DNA of 64,000 nucleotides from Bacillus sp. ISL-34 (GTDB lineage Bacteria; Bacillota; Bacilli; Bacillales; DSM-1321), in assembly GCF_018613325.1 (NCBI RefSeq), contig NZ_JAGGQJ010000033.1, positions 1 through 64,000 of the forward strand, written 5' to 3'. Positions 1-7,282 of this stretch are shown in pieces. The notes under the pieces were generated by a model. The model was not told the DNA's origin. It worked only from the letters and a program-made list of their open reading frames with translations, and searched no databases. Position numbers and translations under genes: made by a program. Within the stretch, counting starts at the first letter, position 1. Each line of letters starts with the position of its first letter.

Positions 1-14
1 TCAAAGGAAATTTC

Positions 15-52
15 AAAAGGGGCTCGGAATTTTTTAATTCCGAACCCCTTTT
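15..52. terminator. Bidirectional intrinsic terminator
   Basis: Long inverted repeat (AAAAGGGG-TCGGAATT arms around a T-rich loop) with A and T tracts on both sides. It can end the minus-strand ohr gene and a plus-strand gene left of the window. Confidence 0.75.
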
Positions 53-65
53 GTCTACAAACTGA

Positions 66-93
66 GACGCTTGGGAACCCCAAGCGTCTTTTT
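66..93 (+). terminator. Intrinsic terminator
   Basis: Ten-base-pair stem GACGCTTGGG/CCCAAGCGTC followed by TTTTT. It lies just beyond the preceding bidirectional hairpin and faces the plus direction, so it probably serves a gene left of the window. Confidence 0.6.
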
Positions 94-100
94 GTCGGAT

Positions 101-526
101 TTAATCTACATCTATTTCAAAGGCGACATCCACATTGCCGTTGATTGCTTTTGAATAAGGACACATTTGATGTGCTTTATGAACAAGGATTTCGAATGTC
201 TCCTTGTCGACTCCGGATCCCTTCACAGCCAAAGTTACAGCCAAGCTGTACTGATGCATCTCACCCATCAATAGGCTGACGCTTGCGGTAACTTTGGAAT
301 CGAAGGAAATGCGTTCAATTTTACCAACCGATTGCAATGCACTATCAAAACATGCAGCATATCCAGTTGCAAAAAGCTGTTCCGGATTAGATGCTTCAGG
401 CATCTGTTTAGCCCTTGGTGTTCCAGGCATCGCAATATCAACCGTGAAGTTGCCGTCAGCAGAAATAGCCGTTCCTTCTCTTCCGCCATCAACTGTTACA
501 GACGTTGTAAATAATGTTTTAGTCAT
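101..526 (-). CDS. ohr: Organic hydroperoxide resistance protein (OsmC/Ohr family)
   Basis: About 141 residues, the usual length for Ohr. It reduces organic hydroperoxides with a pair of reactive cysteines; Cys59 sits in the motif GYAACFDSAL and Cys122 in MCPYSKA, both in the expected Ohr positions. Ohr is a small cytosolic peroxidase that is recycled by lipoylated proteins, as known for the family. Two ATGs lie in tandem (529 and 526); the second has the better spacing from the AGGGAG ribosome binding site. Transcribed alone; its promoter carries an OhrR-type operator (562-599). Subfamily choice (OhrA versus OhrB) is not certain, but the operator favours the peroxide-inducible OhrA type. Confidence 0.93.
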   Translation of the reverse strand: MTKTLFTTSVTVDGGREGTAISADGNFTVDIAMPGTPRAKQMPEASNPEQLFATGYAACFDSALQSVGKIERISFDSKVTASVSLLMGEMHQYSLAVTLAVKGSGVDKETFEILVHKAHQMCPYSKAINGNVDVAFEIDVD

Positions 527-561
527 CATTTTTTCTCCCTTACCTTCTTATTTAAATTGCG

Positions 562-599
562 CACAACTGAATTGTACAACATTTATTTTAGGATGTCCA
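562..599 (-). promoter_or_regulatory. ohr promoter with OhrR-type operator
   Basis: On the minus strand TGGACA (599-594) and TACAAT (576-571) are 17 bp apart. The -10 hexamer is the left half of TACAATTCAGTTGTG (576-562), which matches the B. subtilis OhrR operator TACAATTnAATTGTA at 12 of 14 fixed positions. Repression by OhrR is inferred; no ohrR gene is in the window. Confidence 0.65.
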
Positions 600-709
600 A
601 TGAAAAAAGTTCCATTGGTATGAAGTTAAATTGGTTTGGAAGGGATTAAGAATGATGGGAAACTTGAAAGCCGTGCAGAGGCAGTATGGCGAAAAAAACG
701 ATGGAACGG

Positions 710-754
710 AAAAAGGCTGCCTATCACGTTGGTTAAACGGAGATAGTGCAGCCT
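710..754 (-). terminator. Intrinsic terminator of the aldo/keto reductase gene
   Basis: Read on the minus strand, GGCTGC-ACTATC pairs with GATAG-GCAGCC with one bulged base and is followed by TTTTT (714-710). It lies 37 bp past the stop codon of the reductase. Confidence 0.75.
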
Positions 755-790
755 AATTCGTTTGAAACATTTAGTTTAGTTCTATTCTTT

Positions 791-1699
791 TTAAACCCGG
801 TGACTTTCATATTTGTTCGCTTTGGTCAACTGCTTTAAGATATCCAACTCGGTTTTGGACAGTGAAGGACTGTTAGCGGCCTGGCAGTTCTCACGGAGCT
901 GCTGCACTGAGCTTGCTCCTGGTACAACGGTAGCGACGCTTGGGTGGGACAATACATATTGAAGTGCCGTTTCAGTCAACTCCCTATCAGAAAGTTTGTC
1001 CTTTATTTGTGGAAGCAAATCTTTAAGTTCGTGATAGCTATAGTCAAGGTATCCATCTTCATTTGCCTTTTCAAGCATTTTTTCACTGAGCAGCCCTTTG
1101 GCAAGGGGGCCACGGGCGACAATGCTGATCTGTTTGTTGGCCAAAAGGGACATCCACTCTTCTGGGCGGCGGTCGAGTAGATTAAACTGCATCATCACGG
1201 AATCAAGCTCAGACTTTTCAGTGAATTCCTTGATCACATTCGGACGAATCGAGGAAATTCCATAATATCGGATATAGCCTTCTTTTTTCAAATCTTCAAA
1301 TGCTTCTACCGTTTCTCCGATATTGTCTGAAATGGTGCCGCCATGTAACTGATAAAGATCAATATAATCAGTCCCCAATCGCTTTAAGCTATCTTTTACT
1401 GCCGTTTTAATATAAGCGCCAGATGGATCCCAGCTCCAGGAATCTTTATTTTCATTCCAGCGGTTTCCGACCTTGGTGGCTATGTATACCTTATCGCGGA
1501 CCGATTTTAAATTCTTTCCGACGATTTCTTCATTCATGCCGAAATCATATAAGTCAGCAGTATCAAAATAATTGATTCCTTCATCTAAAGCGGCCTGTAT
1601 GATTTCGGATGCCTGATTTTCAACAGTCCCCAATGACATGCACCCAAGCCCGATTTCAGAAACTAGCAAGTCAGAATTTCCTAGTCTGCGTTTTTTCAT
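791..1699 (-). CDS. Aldo/keto reductase (YqkF-like)
   Basis: About 302 residues forming one aldo/keto reductase barrel. The catalytic tetrad can be read as Asp46 and Tyr51 (YFDTADLYDFG), Lys76 (IATKVG) and His119 (YQLHGG). Such enzymes are cytosolic NADPH-dependent carbonyl reductases; the substrate cannot be read from sequence. The reading frame opens with GTG at 1708, but that codon overlaps the ribosome binding site AAAGGGAG, so ATG at 1699 (spacing 8) is the better start. In B. subtilis the same place next to nudF is held by yqkF, which supports orthology. Single-gene unit with its own terminator. Confidence 0.88.
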   Translation of the reverse strand: MKKRRLGNSDLLVSEIGLGCMSLGTVENQASEIIQAALDEGINYFDTADLYDFGMNEEIVGKNLKSVRDKVYIATKVGNRWNENKDSWSWDPSGAYIKTAVKDSLKRLGTDYIDLYQLHGGTISDNIGETVEAFEDLKKEGYIRYYGISSIRPNVIKEFTEKSELDSVMMQFNLLDRRPEEWMSLLANKQISIVARGPLAKGLLSEKMLEKANEDGYLDYSYHELKDLLPQIKDKLSDRELTETALQYVLSHPSVATVVPGASSVQQLRENCQAANSPSLSKTELDILKQLTKANKYESHRV

Positions 1700-1756
1700 G
1701 TTATCCACTCCCTTTACATTTCATTGTAAAGGAGAAATCCATTTCACTCAAAGAAT

Positions 1757-1918
1757 TCACTTGATCCGTTTTAAATGAGTGGGCGGCACCTGATCGTGTA
1801 TGTCGGCTATCCAATCATTGATATAGACATATTGACTTTGTAATTGTTTTAGTTTTTGAAGGATTTCCCAACTCTTTCCGGATAAAGTAACGCTTTTTTC
1901 CACTACGTAAACTTTCAT
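1757..1918 (-). CDS. mciZ: MciZ-like FtsZ inhibitor peptide
   Basis: A 53-codon gene. The peptide starts MKVYVVEK and contains GKSWEILQKLK and YVYINDWI, matching the pattern of B. subtilis MciZ (MKV..., GKAWEIRAKLK, YVKDWI) in order and spacing. MciZ is a mother-cell peptide that caps FtsZ filaments and blocks a second division during sporulation. The position between the yqkF-like gene and nudF is also the one it holds in B. subtilis. A ribosome binding site GGAGGG (1931-1926) lies 7 bp before ATG, and a sigma-E-like promoter lies upstream. The homologue is longer than the 40-residue B. subtilis peptide by a C-terminal tail of about 13 residues (ending PPTHLKRIK). Function is inferred from similarity. 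Confidence 0.82.
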   Translation of the reverse strand: MKVYVVEKSVTLSGKSWEILQKLKQLQSQYVYINDWIADIHDQVPPTHLKRIK

Positions 1919-1947
1919 TAAATCGCCCTCCATCTCTATTATGGTAA

Positions 1948-1976
1948 AATGTATGAGGAATCATGCTGCAATTAGA
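1948..1976 (-). promoter_or_regulatory. Putative sigma-E promoter of mciZ
   Basis: Minus strand TCTAATT (1976-1970), 14 bp, CATACATT (1955-1948). The -10 fits the sigma-E consensus CATACAnT and the -35 resembles its TCATATT. It overlaps the nudF leader on the other strand. B. subtilis mciZ is a sigma-E gene, which agrees. Confidence 0.5.
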
Positions 1977-1993
1977 ACAGAGGAGTGGTCAGG

Positions 1994-2545
1994 ATGAAAA
2001 AATTTGAAGAAAAAACGCTGTCTTCGGAAAAAATCTTCACAGGAAAGGTAATCAGCCTGCAAGTGGATGATGTAGAGCTTCCTGATGGGAAAACGGGTAA
2101 ACGTGAAATAATCAAACATCCGGGAGCGGTTGCCGTCATAGCTCTCACGGCAGACAATAAAATCATCATGGTTGAACAGTACCGTAAAGCGCTGGAGAGA
2201 AGCTTGGTGGAAATTCCTGCAGGAAAGCTGGAAAAAGGCGAAGAACCGGTTCTGTCGGCTAAACGGGAGCTGGAAGAGGAGACAGGTTATGAATGTGAAA
2301 AAATGGAGCATATCATATCCTTCTATACATCCCCGGGTTTCGCCGATGAATTGGTCCACCTGTATGTGGCCCACAATTTGAAAAAGAAAGAAAATGCGGC
2401 CCCGCTGGATGAAGATGAATTCGTCGAGATGATTGAACTCACGCTCGAGGAAGCTCAAACTTATATGGATGAAGGAAAGATCCAAGATGCCAAAACGGCA
2501 TATGCAGTTCAGTATCTGCAGTTGAAAAAGGCGATGACATCATAA
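1994..2545 (+). CDS. nudF: ADP-ribose pyrophosphatase (Nudix hydrolase)
   Basis: About 183 residues. The full Nudix box is present (GKLEKGEEP...RELEEETG), the Mg2+-binding and catalytic signature GX5EX7REUXEEXGU. NudF hydrolyses ADP-ribose to AMP and ribose 5-phosphate in the cytosol. GTG at 1985 is in frame but falls inside the AGGAG ribosome binding site; ATG at 1994 has a spacing of 8 bp. The next gene starts on the very next base after the stop, so the two are probably one transcript and translationally coupled, as in B. subtilis (yqkG-yqxK). Confidence 0.93.
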   Translation: MKKFEEKTLSSEKIFTGKVISLQVDDVELPDGKTGKREIIKHPGAVAVIALTADNKIIMVEQYRKALERSLVEIPAGKLEKGEEPVLSAKRELEEETGYECEKMEHIISFYTSPGFADELVHLYVAHNLKKKENAAPLDEDEFVEMIELTLEEAQTYMDEGKIQDAKTAYAVQYLQLKKAMTS

Positions 2546-3727
2546 ATGAAAGAGTTTTACGCTGACCTGCATATCCATATAGGCAGAACGAGAAGCGGAA
2601 GGGCCGTGAAAATAACAGGTGCTAAAACGTTGACCTTCAGCAATGTGCTGCAAGTGGCAAGTGAAAGGAAGGGCCTTGATCTAATCGGGATAATCGATTG
2701 CCATTCACCTGAAATTATCGAAGAAATCGAAGCGGGGATGCTGGATGGCGAAATCACGGAAAAGGTTGAAGGCGGACTTCAATACAAGAACACAACCATC
2801 ATTCCAGGCTCGGAGATTGAGATTTATGATCAGAATTGTAATGGTCCGATCCATGTCCTCGCCTATTTTCCCACTTTAAATGCGATGAAGGAATTCTCCT
2901 CATGGATGAGCGGACATGTTAAAAATATCACCTTGAGCTCCCAAAGGATTTATTGTGATGGAAGAACGCTGCAAAAAATCGTGAAGTCACTGGGCGGCCT
3001 GTTTATCCCGGCACATGTTTTCACCCCATTTAAAAGCTTATATGGAAAAGGGGTGCGATCCAGTCTGACAGAAGTATTCGATCCGAAACTAATTGATGCC
3101 ATCGAACTTGGTTTAAGTTCAGATACAGAAATGGTCAAGGATATCGAGGAGTTGGACTCCTATGTATTCGTAACAAATTCCGATGCGCATTCGCTTGGGA
3201 AAATCGCTCGTGAATATCAAAAAGTCCTGCTTGAAGAACCAAGTTTCAATGAGTTGGCAAAAGCCCTTAAAGAAAAAGGGAATCGTAAGGTGACCGTTAA
3301 TTATGGATTGAACCCCTTATTGGGAAAGTATCATCAAACTGTATGTTCAGGGTGTTTACACCAGGTATTGAGGGATAGTGAACAATGTCCCGAGTGCGGT
3401 AATAAATCCATTATAAAAGGGGTATCGTCCAGGATCGAAGAACTCTCCATTTCCGGGATGGACGGAAGAAACGGAAGGGAAAGGCCGCCGTATATCCACC
3501 AAGTACCACTCGATTTCATCCCGGGACTCGGTCCTAAATCCATGGAAAAACTGCTAATGGCATTTGGAACAGAGATGAATATCCTACATGAAGTTACGCT
3601 TGAACAGCTCATGGAAATCGTTCCTGAAAAATTGGCGGGCTACATCGATTCTGCCAGAAAAGGGACGCTATCTTTTGAAGTGGGGGGCGGAGGAAAGTAC
3701 GGAAAGGTCAAAAAGGAATTAACCTGA
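2546..3727 (+). CDS. EndoQ-type endonuclease (PHP domain, YqxK)
   Basis: 393 residues. The N-terminal two thirds is a PHP-type metal site: DLHIHIG at residue 7, IIDCHS, GSEIEIYD, PAHVFTP and TNSDAHS supply the metal ligands. A four-cysteine zinc ribbon follows (CSGC...CPEC), then a helix-hairpin-helix (FIPGLGPKSMEKL). This order is that of endonuclease Q, which nicks 5' of deaminated bases (uracil, hypoxanthine) and abasic sites; a Bacillus homologue is known to have that activity. B. subtilis YqxK at the same place is its orthologue. It has no clear ribosome binding site of its own and starts one base after nudF, so coupling is likely. It ends at a bidirectional terminator. Confidence 0.88.
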   Translation: MKEFYADLHIHIGRTRSGRAVKITGAKTLTFSNVLQVASERKGLDLIGIIDCHSPEIIEEIEAGMLDGEITEKVEGGLQYKNTTIIPGSEIEIYDQNCNGPIHVLAYFPTLNAMKEFSSWMSGHVKNITLSSQRIYCDGRTLQKIVKSLGGLFIPAHVFTPFKSLYGKGVRSSLTEVFDPKLIDAIELGLSSDTEMVKDIEELDSYVFVTNSDAHSLGKIAREYQKVLLEEPSFNELAKALKEKGNRKVTVNYGLNPLLGKYHQTVCSGCLHQVLRDSEQCPECGNKSIIKGVSSRIEELSISGMDGRNGRERPPYIHQVPLDFIPGLGPKSMEKLLMAFGTEMNILHEVTLEQLMEIVPEKLAGYIDSARKGTLSFEVGGGGKYGKVKKELT

Positions 3728-3730
3728 AAA

Positions 3731-3767
3731 AAGTCCTGACAGAGGAGATCTGTCAGGACTTTTTTTA
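3731..3767. terminator. Bidirectional intrinsic terminator
   Basis: Stem AAGTCCTGACAG/CTGTCAGGACTT with A-run on the left and TTTTTTT on the right, between convergent genes. Confidence 0.9.
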
Positions 3768-4328
3768 GTTTGTTGTTTTTGCATAAATGGCGGTGTCCCG
3801 CACTTCCTTGCCATCTGCACTAAGGCAGTCATTACGCAAAATTCCTTCAAGGGTATACCCCAGCTTTTCGGGAATCCGTTTGCTGGCAATATTATTAGGA
3901 TCACAGCGGATCTCGACTCGTTTTGCGCCATAATGGTAAAAGGCGAATTTGGTTAACTTTTCAACCGCCTCCGTTATGTAGCCTTGTTTACTGTATCTCG
4001 TATCAATCCAATAGCCAATTTCGAATTTAGGAATATCCCAGTTAATTCGGTGCAGACCGGTGGAACCAATGAATTGATCGTCTTCTTTCCTATAAATATG
4101 GAGTCTGATATCCTCTTTTAAAATAAAATCCGCAAAGGACTTAAGGACATTCTGTTCAGAAGTTTCCAAAGAAGCATCTTGATGGGCAAACGGCAGAAAC
4201 TGTTTCAATTCAGGTTTAGAATGGACAATGGCCTCGTGAACGTACAGGCCATCTCCAGGCTGACAAGGCCTTAGATATAATCGTGGGGTTTCAATTTTTT
4301 CGGGAAAATCCATTAACATAGCTTTCAT
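3765..4328 (-). CDS. GNAT acetyltransferase, RimJ/RimL type
   Basis: 187 residues with one acetyltransferase fold. It begins with the ETPRLYLRP strand typical of RimL-like enzymes, then FIGSTGLHRI, FEIGYWID, and the acetyl-CoA loop region YSKQGYITEAV, ending with VEIRCDPNN and EKLGYTLEGILRN. These enzymes acetylate N-terminal amines of ribosomal proteins or small molecules; the substrate here is unknown. Start ATG at 4328 follows GGAGG with a 6 bp spacing. It is convergent with the EndoQ gene and shares its terminator. It is an insertion relative to the nudF-spoIIM order I recall for B. subtilis, so it may be an accessory gene. Confidence 0.85.
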   Translation of the reverse strand: MKAMLMDFPEKIETPRLYLRPCQPGDGLYVHEAIVHSKPELKQFLPFAHQDASLETSEQNVLKSFADFILKEDIRLHIYRKEDDQFIGSTGLHRINWDIPKFEIGYWIDTRYSKQGYITEAVEKLTKFAFYHYGAKRVEIRCDPNNIASKRIPEKLGYTLEGILRNDCLSADGKEVRDTAIYAKTTN

Positions 4329-4410
4329 ATCCTGCCTCCATATCGTTATTATGGAAAATTATAACATGAATTGAGTTCGAGGTGTTCGGCTGATGGGGAA
4401 AGTTTTCTTA

Positions 4411-4439
4411 GCATAAATGAGAGAGTGAAAACATAGATT
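4411..4439 (+). promoter_or_regulatory. Putative sigma-E promoter of spoIIM
   Basis: GCATAAAT (4411-4418), 13 bp, CATAGATT (4432-4439). The -10 is close to the sigma-E CATACAnT element and lies 28 bp before the spoIIM start, a mother-cell gene in B. subtilis. Confidence 0.45.
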
Positions 4440-4467
4440 CTAGTAAGCGGAGTTGGGAGGATGAAAG

Positions 4468-5115
4468 ATGAAAAAAAAATCTGTCGTACAAAATGCCGTA
4501 ATGAAACATATTAACGAACATTCCTCATTATATGTCTTTATCACTGTGCTTTTTTTGATGGGTGTCATTTTTGGGGCAATATTGGTGAATAGTTTGAGCT
4601 TTACCCAAAAGGAAGACTTGTTCTATTATTTATCGCAATTCTTCGGACAAGTATCCAAAGGTGAATTTGCATCTTCGCATGATATGTTCAGCCAAAGTAT
4701 TATGCATAATATAAAATATATTGGGGTCATCTGGATTCTCGGAATATCGGTCATCGGTTTGCCTGTCATCCTGGTTTTGTTATTTATAAAAGGGATGGTT
4801 GTTGGATTCACAGTCGGCTTTTTAGTCAATCAAATGGGATGGAGCGGTTTTTTATTATCGTTTGTCGCTATTTTGCCCCAAAATATATTCATCGTCCCGA
4901 TATTCATCGTGATAACCGTCCTTGCCGTCTCGCTATCAATGAAAATGATCAGCCGGATTTTCCTAAAGCAGGTTCGTGAACCGCTGAAGCCGATAATTTC
5001 ACGGTATATTTTCTCATTGGTTTTGTCGGGGTTATTTTTGATTACAGCTGCTGCATTTGAAGCGTACCTATCCCCTTCTTTAATGAAAAATGTCGTAAGT
5101 TTATTGGGTCATTGA
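4468..5115 (+). CDS. spoIIM: Stage II sporulation protein M
   Basis: 215 residues, the size of B. subtilis SpoIIM, with about five hydrophobic segments (near residues 20-40, 80-110, 115-135, 140-165 and 180-205). SpoIIM is the membrane scaffold of the SpoIIDMP complex, which thins septal peptidoglycan and drives engulfment of the forespore by the mother cell. The ribosome binding site GGGAGG stands 7 bp before ATG. The gene lies between nudF and fur as in B. subtilis, and a sigma-E-like promoter sits just upstream, consistent with mother-cell expression. Confidence 0.93.
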   Translation: MKKKSVVQNAVMKHINEHSSLYVFITVLFLMGVIFGAILVNSLSFTQKEDLFYYLSQFFGQVSKGEFASSHDMFSQSIMHNIKYIGVIWILGISVIGLPVILVLLFIKGMVVGFTVGFLVNQMGWSGFLLSFVAILPQNIFIVPIFIVITVLAVSLSMKMISRIFLKQVREPLKPIISRYIFSLVLSGLFLITAAAFEAYLSPSLMKNVVSLLGH

Positions 5116-5166
5116 TGGAAATTTACCGTTCCCACAAATTTTTTTATCATTAACAAGAAATCTATT

Positions 5167-5194
5167 TTGACAGTTTTCCCTCTTTTGATATAAT
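5167..5194 (+). promoter_or_regulatory. Sigma-A promoter of fur
   Basis: Perfect consensus TTGACA (5167-5172) and TATAAT (5189-5194) 16 bp apart. The in-frame ATG at 5193 overlaps the -10, which rules it out as the fur start. Confidence 0.85.
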
Positions 5195-5228
5195 GGATAG
5201 GATAGCGGCGCGGGAGGGAATATTAGGT

Positions 5229-5693
5229 ATGGAAATAGAAAACAGAATTGATAGGATAAAAAAGCAGTTACACTCGTCCAGCTACAAATTAACGCCTCAG
5301 CGAGAAGCGACCGTCCGCGTTTTACTTGAGCATGAAGAGGATCATTTAAGCGCAGAAGACGTTTACCTCCTTGTCAAAGAAAAGTCGCCGGAAATTGGAT
5401 TGGCAACAGTTTACCGTACGCTAGAGTTGCTGACTGAATTGAAGATAGTAGATAAAATTAACTTTGGAGACGGGGTTTCCCGTTATGATTTAAGACAAGA
5501 AGGAGCTGCGCATTTCCATCATCATCTTGTTTGTGTGGAATGTGGTGCGGTAGATGAGATTCAGGAAGACCTACTTGAAGATGTAGAAGACATTGTGGAA
5601 CGCGACTGGAACTTCAAGATAAAAGACCATAGATTAACCTTTCATGGCATTTGTCATCGATGTCATGACAAAGAAGAAAATAAAGGTGAATGA
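5229..5693 (+). CDS. fur: Ferric uptake regulator
   Basis: 154 residues, nearly identical in wording to B. subtilis Fur. An N-terminal winged helix (YKLTPQREAT, GLATVYRTLELL) is followed by the metal-binding HFHHHLVC motif and two CxxC pairs (CVECG and CHRCH) for structural zinc. Fur represses iron-uptake genes when loaded with Fe(II). The start at 5229 is preceded by GGGAGG at 11 bp; earlier codons fall inside the promoter. A Fur-type box occurs later in this window at fer. Fur in B. subtilis is itself PerR-controlled, but I could not find a PerR box here. Confidence 0.97.
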   Translation: MEIENRIDRIKKQLHSSSYKLTPQREATVRVLLEHEEDHLSAEDVYLLVKEKSPEIGLATVYRTLELLTELKIVDKINFGDGVSRYDLRQEGAAHFHHHLVCVECGAVDEIQEDLLEDVEDIVERDWNFKIKDHRLTFHGICHRCHDKEENKGE

Positions 5694-5699
5694 AGTCGG

Positions 5700-5729
5700 A
5701 CCTTTTCCATTTAATGGGGAAGGTTTTCT
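5700..5729 (+). terminator. Possible terminator after fur
   Basis: ACCTTTTCC pairs with GGGGAAGGT using two G-U pairs, followed by TTTT. Weak but well placed. Confidence 0.4.
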
Positions 5730-5851
5730 GCATTTTTAAAAGCCTATTTTCTGAAGTAAGAGCTGTTTTTGTTTTCTCCTTTCCGAAACACGTATAAAAC
5801 TTGTCCTGTTGGGCATAGATTGATACAAAGGATCGAATGGGAGGGGAAGAT

Positions 5852-6079
5852 ATGAAAACATCATTATCGCTTGTTTTGCATACGGCTAAAGTGATGATTC
5901 TCTTTGTTAGCTTCACTGTTCTTTTTTATATAGGAATGGTATGGTTAAATCAGGAATATCAAGATTATCATCGTTATGATGAACCGAAAGGAATGGCTGT
6001 AAAAGTATCGAAGGCTGTTGATACGGGTGATGATGCATGGCTTGAACGCTTAATGTTGTTTTATTTAAACGGGGAGTAA
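5852..6079 (+). CDS. yqzK: YqzK family membrane protein (DUF4227)
   Basis: 75 residues with one transmembrane helix (about residues 10-33, [19 protein letters not shown]) and a short polar tail containing YHRYDEPKG. It matches the DUF4227 protein YqzK, which lies directly upstream of xerD (ripX) in B. subtilis; its role is unknown. The frame is open from 5837, but GGGAGGGG stands just before ATG 5852 at the right spacing. Its TAA stop at 6077-6079 overlaps an ATG of the xerD frame, indicating translational coupling with xerD. Confidence 0.85.
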   Translation: MKTSLSLVLHTAKVMILFVSFTVLFYIGMVWLNQEYQDYHRYDEPKGMAVKVSKAVDTGDDAWLERLMLFYLNGE

Positions 6080-6084
6080 TGAAT

Positions 6085-6978
6085 ATGGAGAATCAAATTA
6101 GGGATTTCATTCATTTTTTAACCATTGAAAAAGGACTTGCCAAGAATACGCTCGTCTCGTATGAGCGTGACTTAAGATCATATTGGAGCTATCTGAAAGA
6201 TGTTGAAACCATTGAAGATTGGAATGATTCGCGGCGGGCGAACATCCTGCATTTTCTCGTGCATTTGAAGGATCAAGGGAAATCATCGAAGACGGTGGCG
6301 CGTCATATAGCTTCCATTCGGTCTTTTCATCAATTTCTTCTAAGGGAAAAAGTAACCGATCAGGATCCGTCCATACATATAGAAACGCCAAAACCGGAAC
6401 GAAGCCTTCCAAAGGTATTAAGCATGGAAGAGGTTGAAGCACTATTGGAAGCCCCGAAGAAAATGGATGAATTCGGGATACGCGATAAGGCGATGCTAGA
6501 ACTGATGTATGCGACTGGTATGCGTGTCAGCGAGTTGATATCCATGGATGTGAGTGATGTCCATGCATCAATGGGGTTTGTCCGTTGTGTAGGGAAAGGA
6601 AATAAAGAGAGGATCATTCCGATTGGACAAACCGCTTTGGGTGCGATTGAACATTATATGGAAAGTTCCCGGGGGAAAATGGCCAGCCCTAAGCACAGGA
6701 CAGATTCACTTTTTTTGAATCATCATGGAAACAGGCTGACAAGGCAGGGATTTTGGAAGATTCTAAAAAAACTTGTAAAATCGGCACAAATTGAAAAAGA
6801 AATTACACCGCATACACTAAGACATTCTTTCGCGACACATCTATTGATGAACGGGGCTGATTTACGTGCCGTCCAGGAAATGCTTGGTCATGCGGATATT
6901 TCGACAACTCAAATTTATACACATATTACGAACGTACGGATCAAGGATGTATATTCAAAATTCCATCCGCGAGCTTAA
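6085..6978 (+). CDS. xerD: Site-specific tyrosine recombinase XerD
   Basis: About 297 residues. An N-terminal SAM-like core-binding domain is followed by the catalytic domain with Arg in [20 protein letters not shown] (His-x-x-Arg), a second His in GHADISTTQ and the nucleophilic Tyr in IYTH. With XerC it resolves chromosome dimers at dif during division. An ATG at 6079 overlaps the yqzK stop but lies only 3 bp from the GGGGAG site, so ATG 6085 (spacing about 9) is preferred. Known as RipX in B. subtilis, at the same place. Confidence 0.94.
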   Translation: MENQIRDFIHFLTIEKGLAKNTLVSYERDLRSYWSYLKDVETIEDWNDSRRANILHFLVHLKDQGKSSKTVARHIASIRSFHQFLLREKVTDQDPSIHIETPKPERSLPKVLSMEEVEALLEAPKKMDEFGIRDKAMLELMYATGMRVSELISMDVSDVHASMGFVRCVGKGNKERIIPIGQTALGAIEHYMESSRGKMASPKHRTDSLFLNHHGNRLTRQGFWKILKKLVKSAQIEKEITPHTLRHSFATHLLMNGADLRAVQEMLGHADISTTQIYTHITNVRIKDVYSKFHPRA

Positions 6979-7000
6979 AAGAATAGTAGAATGATAGAAA

Positions 7001-7044
7001 GGTTGTGAATTTAACTGCGAAGCGGTTGAAGGAGCAGCCTTTTT
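7001..7044 (+). terminator. Possible two-stem terminator after xerD
   Basis: GGTTGT pairs with GCAGCC (with G-U pairs) around an inner AACTGC/GCGGTT hairpin, followed by TTTTT. The rest of the 300 bp gap before deoB holds the deoB promoter region and nothing else I recognise. Confidence 0.4.
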
Positions 7045-7134
7045 ATTTCAGTGTGTAACTTGACTGCCATAAGGGCTGCTGATGATTCTACCGCAAGCTC
7101 TAAGGGCACTTGGTTTCATTCCGAAATATATTAT

Positions 7135-7163
7135 TTGTCTCCATCATGGTAATCGTTTACAAT
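7135..7163 (+). promoter_or_regulatory. deoB operon promoter with cre-like site
   Basis: TTGTCT (7135-7140), 17 bp, TACAAT (7158-7163). GGTAATCGTTTACA at 7148-7161 matches the CcpA cre consensus TGWnAnCGnTnWCA at all fixed positions but the first, and overlaps the -10. B. subtilis drm-pupG is catabolite repressed, which agrees. Confidence 0.6.
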
Positions 7164-7171
7164 GTAGAGAG

Positions 7172-7185
7172 GTCAGACTTCTGAC
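7172..7185 (+). promoter_or_regulatory. Perfect palindrome at the expected deoB transcription start
   Basis: GTCAGA-CT-TCTGAC, about 9 bp after the -10 box. Its place suits a repressor operator; I cannot name the regulator. Confidence 0.35.
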
Positions 7186-7282
7186 GTTCTCACGATTTCA
7201 TTTAAAATGAAGAGTAACTGAGCAGAATAAGGGTATTATAGAGAGTATAAAAAGTGATTTACTATTTTAGGAGGAATGACTC

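Noticed and set aside
294-623. 109-codon plus-strand frame
   Set aside because: Lies antisense over ohr and its promoter; no ribosome binding site; composition follows the ohr codons.
651-755. 34-codon plus-strand frame between ohr and the reductase gene
   Set aside because: Made of the antisense of the reductase terminator; no ribosome binding site.
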